A DNA stretch of 64,000 bases from Streptomyces zaomyceticus (GTDB taxonomy: Bacteria; Actinomycetota; Actinomycetes; Streptomycetales; Streptomycetaceae): NCBI RefSeq assembly GCF_014656215.1, contig NZ_BNBZ01000002.1, positions 186,001 to 250,000 on the forward strand, written 5' to 3'. A model generated the notes under the pieces. The model made no database searches and was not told the origin of the DNA. It saw only the letters and a list, made by a program, of their open reading frames with translations. Position 1 is the stretch's first letter. The number at the start of each line of letters is the position of its first letter. Both the position numbers and the translations under genes were made by a program. Of the stretch, positions 60,596-64,000 are shown one piece after another.

Positions 60596-62221
60596 TCAGG
60601 CGATCTCGTGGCGGAAGTCGGCGGGCCCGGGGCGCTCGTTGCCGAGCGCCATGATCAGCAGCGGCGCCTCGGCGGTACCCTCCAGTCCGAGCCGCTCGAC
60701 GAACGACACGTTGTCGAAGCCCAGCGCCACCCCGGCGCCGAGCGACAGGGCCGACGCCGCCAGGTAGAAGGTCTGCGCCACCGCGCCCGCCGTACCGACG
60801 GCCAGCCGGTACCCCCGGTCCCCGACCGCGTCGAGCACGGCAGAGGTCCGCACCGTCGGCACCAGGACGACGCCGGCCTGCTCCAGGTTGTAGTTGGCGA
60901 GGAAGTAGTTCTGCTGGAGGAACGCCCCCTGAGCCCCGGGGACGACGAGCGAGAGATCGCCCGCCTCGGGGTCGTAGACGTACGCCCCCTGCGCCGTGCC
61001 CGCGACATGGTTCACGAAGGCGTACAGGCGGACCTGTCGTGGTGCCTCCCCGCCCGGAGCGGTCTCCTCGCCCAGTGAGGTCGCCGCGCAGGCGGCGAGC
61101 ACGGCGGACAGCTGACCGGGCGTCACGGGCCGTGCCGCGTCGAAGCGGCCGAAGCTGCTGCGCCGGCTCCGCAGGACGTGGCGGACGGGCACGTCGGGGA
61201 AGGCGGGGGCGGGCAGGGCGACCCGGGTGCCGCCCTCGGGAACGGGCCGGGCGGCCGCCGGGGCGAGGGTGCCGGGTGCGGGCCGGTCGGTGGCCCCGGC
61301 CACCGTCGCCGCGTGCATCGCCAGCACGGTGGGGAACCGCAGGACGGTACGGGAGCGTTCGACGTCACGGTGCCGCACGGCCGGGTCGGGGCCGGTCATC
61401 TCCGCCGTGCGCGGCGCGGTGGCGCCCTCCCAGCGCAGCGGCACGACCGCGAAGACGCTCTCCTCCTCGCCGACGGTACCGAGCAGCCCGTTCAACCGGG
61501 GCTCGTCGAACCACAGCACGGGCGCGGTGCGCAGCCCGTGCGCGGCGGCCCAGATCCGCCAGGTCTGGACGAGCGTCCCCACGTCCGTACAGACCACGTG
61601 GTAGCCAAAACTGTTGTACTTGAACGTGTTCTGCCAGTACTTCACGGCGAGGAGCAGGTACTGGTCGGTCTCCAGCGCCTCGGCGGGCGCGTCCGCGCCG
61701 AGTGCCTCCCGCACCCGGTCGGTCACGTCCCCGGTCAGCAGCCGCTGTACGGAATGCCGCTGGACGTCGTAGTAGTGGACGCCGGGGGTGAGGGGGCCGG
61801 CAGGACCCGACACCCAGTGGACGCCGACCGGATAGAGCCCGCCGCCGCCCGCCGTGCCGCGGGACCAGTTGGCGTGGGTGTGGAACGGCAGCCCGGACAG
61901 GTCGCTGTTGGCCTGGATGCCGAGTCGGCGGCCGGTCAGCCCGTACGAGTCCTTGAGCATCGCGGACAGCAGGGGCAGCGTGAATCCGCCTGCACCGGCG
62001 CCACGCCGGGGACCCTCCTCCGCGCCGGTCGGGGGGAGAAGGCCGGTCCGGGCGGGCGCGGCGGGGAGGTCGTTCCCGTCGGGCAGGGCGAGGGACTCCG
62101 CACCCGGGTAGAACTTCCCCCTGCGCGGGCCGTCGGGCCAGTCGGGGACGAAGTCGGCGGGTTCCATCGGGACGCGGCCGCGGTGCAGGACGGCCTCGGC
62201 GTACTCGTGGGCGTACCCCAT
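60596..62221 (-). CDS. SagB-type azoline dehydrogenase, tandem nitroreductase domains
   Basis: A 541-residue FMN-dependent oxidase that turns azolines into azoles. The first domain has LGIQANSDLSGLPFHTHANW, GGGGLYPVGVHWV and KYNSFGYHVVCTDVG; the second has HVLRSRRSSFGRFDAARPVT, QNYFLANYNLEQAGVVLVPT and GAVAQTFYLAASALSLGAGV. Two linked nitroreductase folds are usual for thiopeptide-type SagB proteins. It lies 13 bp upstream of the LanB start in the same operon. Confidence 0.9.
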   Translation of the reverse strand: MGYAHEYAEAVLHRGRVPMEPADFVPDWPDGPRRGKFYPGAESLALPDGNDLPAAPARTGLLPPTGAEEGPRRGAGAGGFTLPLLSAMLKDSYGLTGRRLGIQANSDLSGLPFHTHANWSRGTAGGGGLYPVGVHWVSGPAGPLTPGVHYYDVQRHSVQRLLTGDVTDRVREALGADAPAEALETDQYLLLAVKYWQNTFKYNSFGYHVVCTDVGTLVQTWRIWAAAHGLRTAPVLWFDEPRLNGLLGTVGEEESVFAVVPLRWEGATAPRTAEMTGPDPAVRHRDVERSRTVLRFPTVLAMHAATVAGATDRPAPGTLAPAAARPVPEGGTRVALPAPAFPDVPVRHVLRSRRSSFGRFDAARPVTPGQLSAVLAACAATSLGEETAPGGEAPRQVRLYAFVNHVAGTAQGAYVYDPEAGDLSLVVPGAQGAFLQQNYFLANYNLEQAGVVLVPTVRTSAVLDAVGDRGYRLAVGTAGAVAQTFYLAASALSLGAGVALGFDNVSFVERLGLEGTAEAPLLIMALGNERPGPADFRHEIA

Positions 62222-62261
62222 GGGGTCGGCTCCTTTCGGACGGAGTGCGGGAGTGACGCCG

Positions 62262-64000
62262 CTACGGGAAGGGATGGGGCGCGGGGTTGAGACCGGCGGG
62301 GCCCAGGGCCGCACGCATCCGGGGCATGTGCCGGGCACGCTGCCGCGACCAGCCGAAGTCGATCGGCAGCAGTCCGGGCACGAGCACCTTCACGGTGTGC
62401 AGCCCCAGGGCGCGCTGCTCGGGCAGCGTCTGGTCGACGACCACCACGTCGAAGCCGGCGGCCGTCACGGCGCCGACCGCGCGCAGCAGGTCCTCGCGCA
62501 GGTCCGCGGCCACGGCGGCGCCGTCGGCGTCCGGCCACTCCAGGTCGGCGACGGCCAGCGGCGGACGGGGCTCCGGCTGCCGCAGCAGGAAGTCGGCGTG
62601 CCGCCCCATCTCGGGGACGCCGTAGACCAGGGGATGGTCGTGGAGGGTGGTGACCCGGGTGAAGTCGGCGGCCATCGCCCGCAGCCGGGCCTCGTCGCGC
62701 CGGGTCCGGCCGACGAGGTTGACGGCGTCGGTGGCGATCTCGCAGAGCGCCGAGTCCAGGGCGGACTCGGGGTCGAGCCCTGCTCCGGCCCCGAAGCACA
62801 TCCGGCCCACACCGCCGTCCACGCGCTCGGCGCACGCGGTGACCACCGGCACGGGGAGGTCGCCGCGGGTGTCGAAGAAACGCGCCCGGTAGCCGTACAT
62901 GGCGAGCCGGTCCACCATGTGCCGGGTGCCGGCCCGGACGCTCGTCGACGGGTCGATCTCGCGCAGCGGGACCTGTCCGTACCAGGCGCGAAGGAAGGCG
63001 TCGCGCTCGATGACCTCCATCAGGCCGAAGTAGACGGCCTCCTCCGTACTGCCGCCCGACGCACAGCCGTTGGAGCTCTCCTGCACGAACCGGTTCTCCA
63101 GCCCCGGCGCGTGGTAGTAGGCGAGGATCTCCGGCACCGCGCGTGGCTCGGCGTCCCGCAGCGACCAGCCCCACACCCAGGGAATCTCCCGGTCTGTGGC
63201 GAACGGCCGCACCCGCGGGTTGTCGCGGTGGAACGCGTCCGCGTACAGACCGGTCTCGCGCGGGTCCACGGCCTTCGGGCCGAGCTCGTCGAGGGAGGCG
63301 ACGAGGCGGGCCCTGCGGGTCCTGGCGCGCATCCCCGCGTACCGTTCGAGCCCTTCGAGGACCCCGATGCGCTGGCTGCGCGCGTAGGTGTCGGCGTGAC
63401 CGCCCCAGAACGTCTCGCGCAGATACTCGCCGGATCGCGAGGAGAAGCAGCCGACGGTGGCCGAGGTGGTGGTGGAGGCGACGTCGTAGACGACCGAGGG
63501 GCCGATCGCCCCCCAGTGCGGATTGGCGAAGGCGTCCACGGGCAGCCGGTAGTCCTCGATCCGGCGCACCCGGAAGACCCCGGGCCGGTACTTGGGGGCC
63601 GGCCCCGGCGTCAGGACGGCGGCCTCGGCCGTGTCCGGCTCGGGCGTCCCGCAGGAGGGGCACTCCGGGTCGGGTACGAGCGGATGGCTCCGTACGGTCA
63701 TCGCGTCCAGATCGAGGAGGCGGACCCGCGGATACGGGCCGGACTCGGGCGTCCGCTCCGCGAGCCCCGCCACCAGGGCGGCCACGGCGGTGGCGGCGAA
63801 GGGGATTCCGTACGGCCAGTCGCCCGCCGACCGGGTCTCGGCCCCGAGTTCGAGCCCCTCGCGCAGGGGCACGGAACGCACCCCCTGCCAGCGCCGCTCC
63901 AGACAGGTCGCACAGCCGCGCGCGCCGTCGGCCGCGGGCCAGGGGCCGATGAGGACCTGACGACCGTAGAGGTGCACGGGGAGTCGATGATCCGCCGCGG
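62262..64000 (-). CDS. YcaO cyclodehydratase, copy 2 (5' end outside window)
   Basis: At least 578 residues of a second YcaO, still open at the right edge. The visible part begins ADHRLPVHLYGRQVLIGPWP, which aligns with ARVHLTASAVLVGPW of copy 1, so roughly 65 N-terminal residues are missing. CxxC pairs are CATCLERRWQ and CPSCGTPEP. YcaO motifs: VLEGLERYAGMRARTR, SNGCASGGSTEEAVYFGLME, VIERDAFLRAWYGQ, VVDQTLPEQRALGL, and tail PAPHPFP. It is the most upstream gene seen in the operon. It is clearly diverged from copy 1, so the two may act on different residues (for example Cys versus Ser/Thr) or one may do another YcaO reaction. Confidence 0.9.
   Translation of the reverse strand, partial: AADHRLPVHLYGRQVLIGPWPAADGARGCATCLERRWQGVRSVPLREGLELGAETRSAGDWPYGIPFAATAVAALVAGLAERTPESGPYPRVRLLDLDAMTVRSHPLVPDPECPSCGTPEPDTAEAAVLTPGPAPKYRPGVFRVRRIEDYRLPVDAFANPHWGAIGPSVVYDVASTTTSATVGCFSSRSGEYLRETFWGGHADTYARSQRIGVLEGLERYAGMRARTRRARLVASLDELGPKAVDPRETGLYADAFHRDNPRVRPFATDREIPWVWGWSLRDAEPRAVPEILAYYHAPGLENRFVQESSNGCASGGSTEEAVYFGLMEVIERDAFLRAWYGQVPLREIDPSTSVRAGTRHMVDRLAMYGYRARFFDTRGDLPVPVVTACAERVDGGVGRMCFGAGAGLDPESALDSALCEIATDAVNLVGRTRRDEARLRAMAADFTRVTTLHDHPLVYGVPEMGRHADFLLRQPEPRPPLAVADLEWPDADGAAVAADLREDLLRAVGAVTAAGFDVVVVDQTLPEQRALGLHTVKVLVPGLLPIDFGWSRQRARHMPRMRAALGPAGLNPAPHPFP

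Noticed and set aside
1..64000. Prophage, integrative element or transposon
   Set aside because: No integrase, transposase, phage structural gene, att-like tRNA remnant or flanking inverted repeats were seen; codon use looks even over the window.

Overview
The window is about 71-73% GC by eye, with strongly G/C-ending codons, GTG starts, Tat-exported enzymes and many short four-base-overlap operons. Together with a 2-methylisoborneol locus, a DasR-type chitinase promoter, a streptogrisin-type protease and a fused assimilatory nitrate reductase, this points to a chromosomal accessory region (probably an arm) of a Streptomyces or close relative. I saw no rRNA, tRNA, CRISPR array, transposase or prophage gene.

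Left part (1-20 kb): a secreted pectate lyase cut by the left edge; a small VOC protein; two Tat-exported amidohydrolases next to a GntR regulator with two matching GTATAC sites; a BCCT osmolyte transporter; a XylFGH-type sugar ABC operon; an ankyrin protein; a 1406-residue nitrate reductase fused to its own flavoprotein reductase; then a membrane protein, an Lrp regulator, a serine-hydrolase-fold protein lacking its catalytic lysine, and a DUF4436 membrane protein.

Middle part (20-40 kb): an apparently coordinated guanidine-group deiminase regulon. Three agmatine/peptidyl-arginine deiminase family enzymes (two Tat-exported, one cytosolic) lie around two paralogous TetR regulators, a transmembrane Ser/Thr kinase and a complete dipeptide-type ABC importer. 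Four near-identical 20-bp palindromes, each holding the -35 box of a promoter with the same 17-bp spacing, link these genes. A DUF1269/baeRF3/lipoprotein module follows. Then come a classical arginine deiminase (ArcA) and an ArcD-like antiporter, without arcB or arcC.

Right part (40-64 kb): a 2-methylisoborneol operon (Family 2B encapsulin/EshA-type shell with a cyclic-nucleotide-binding domain, terpene cyclase, GPP methyltransferase); a PfkB sugar kinase; an S1 protease; a LysR regulator; a GH18 chitinase with a dre-like operator inside its promoter; a short RHVD-type leader peptide ahead of a DUF1684 gene; and an M20 amidohydrolase. From 51.1 kb to the right edge lies a thiazole/oxazole-modified and dehydrated RiPP cluster. 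It has a 56-residue precursor whose last 21 residues are all Ser, Thr or Cys except the final Ala. Its enzymes are two YcaO proteins, a SagB-type dehydrogenase, a split LanB dehydratase (tRNA-dependent glutamylation part plus elimination part), an M50 protease with an N-terminal leader-binding-like domain, and an ABC exporter. The second YcaO runs off the right edge.

All assignments rest on reading motifs and context in the sequence. No database search or structure prediction was run.
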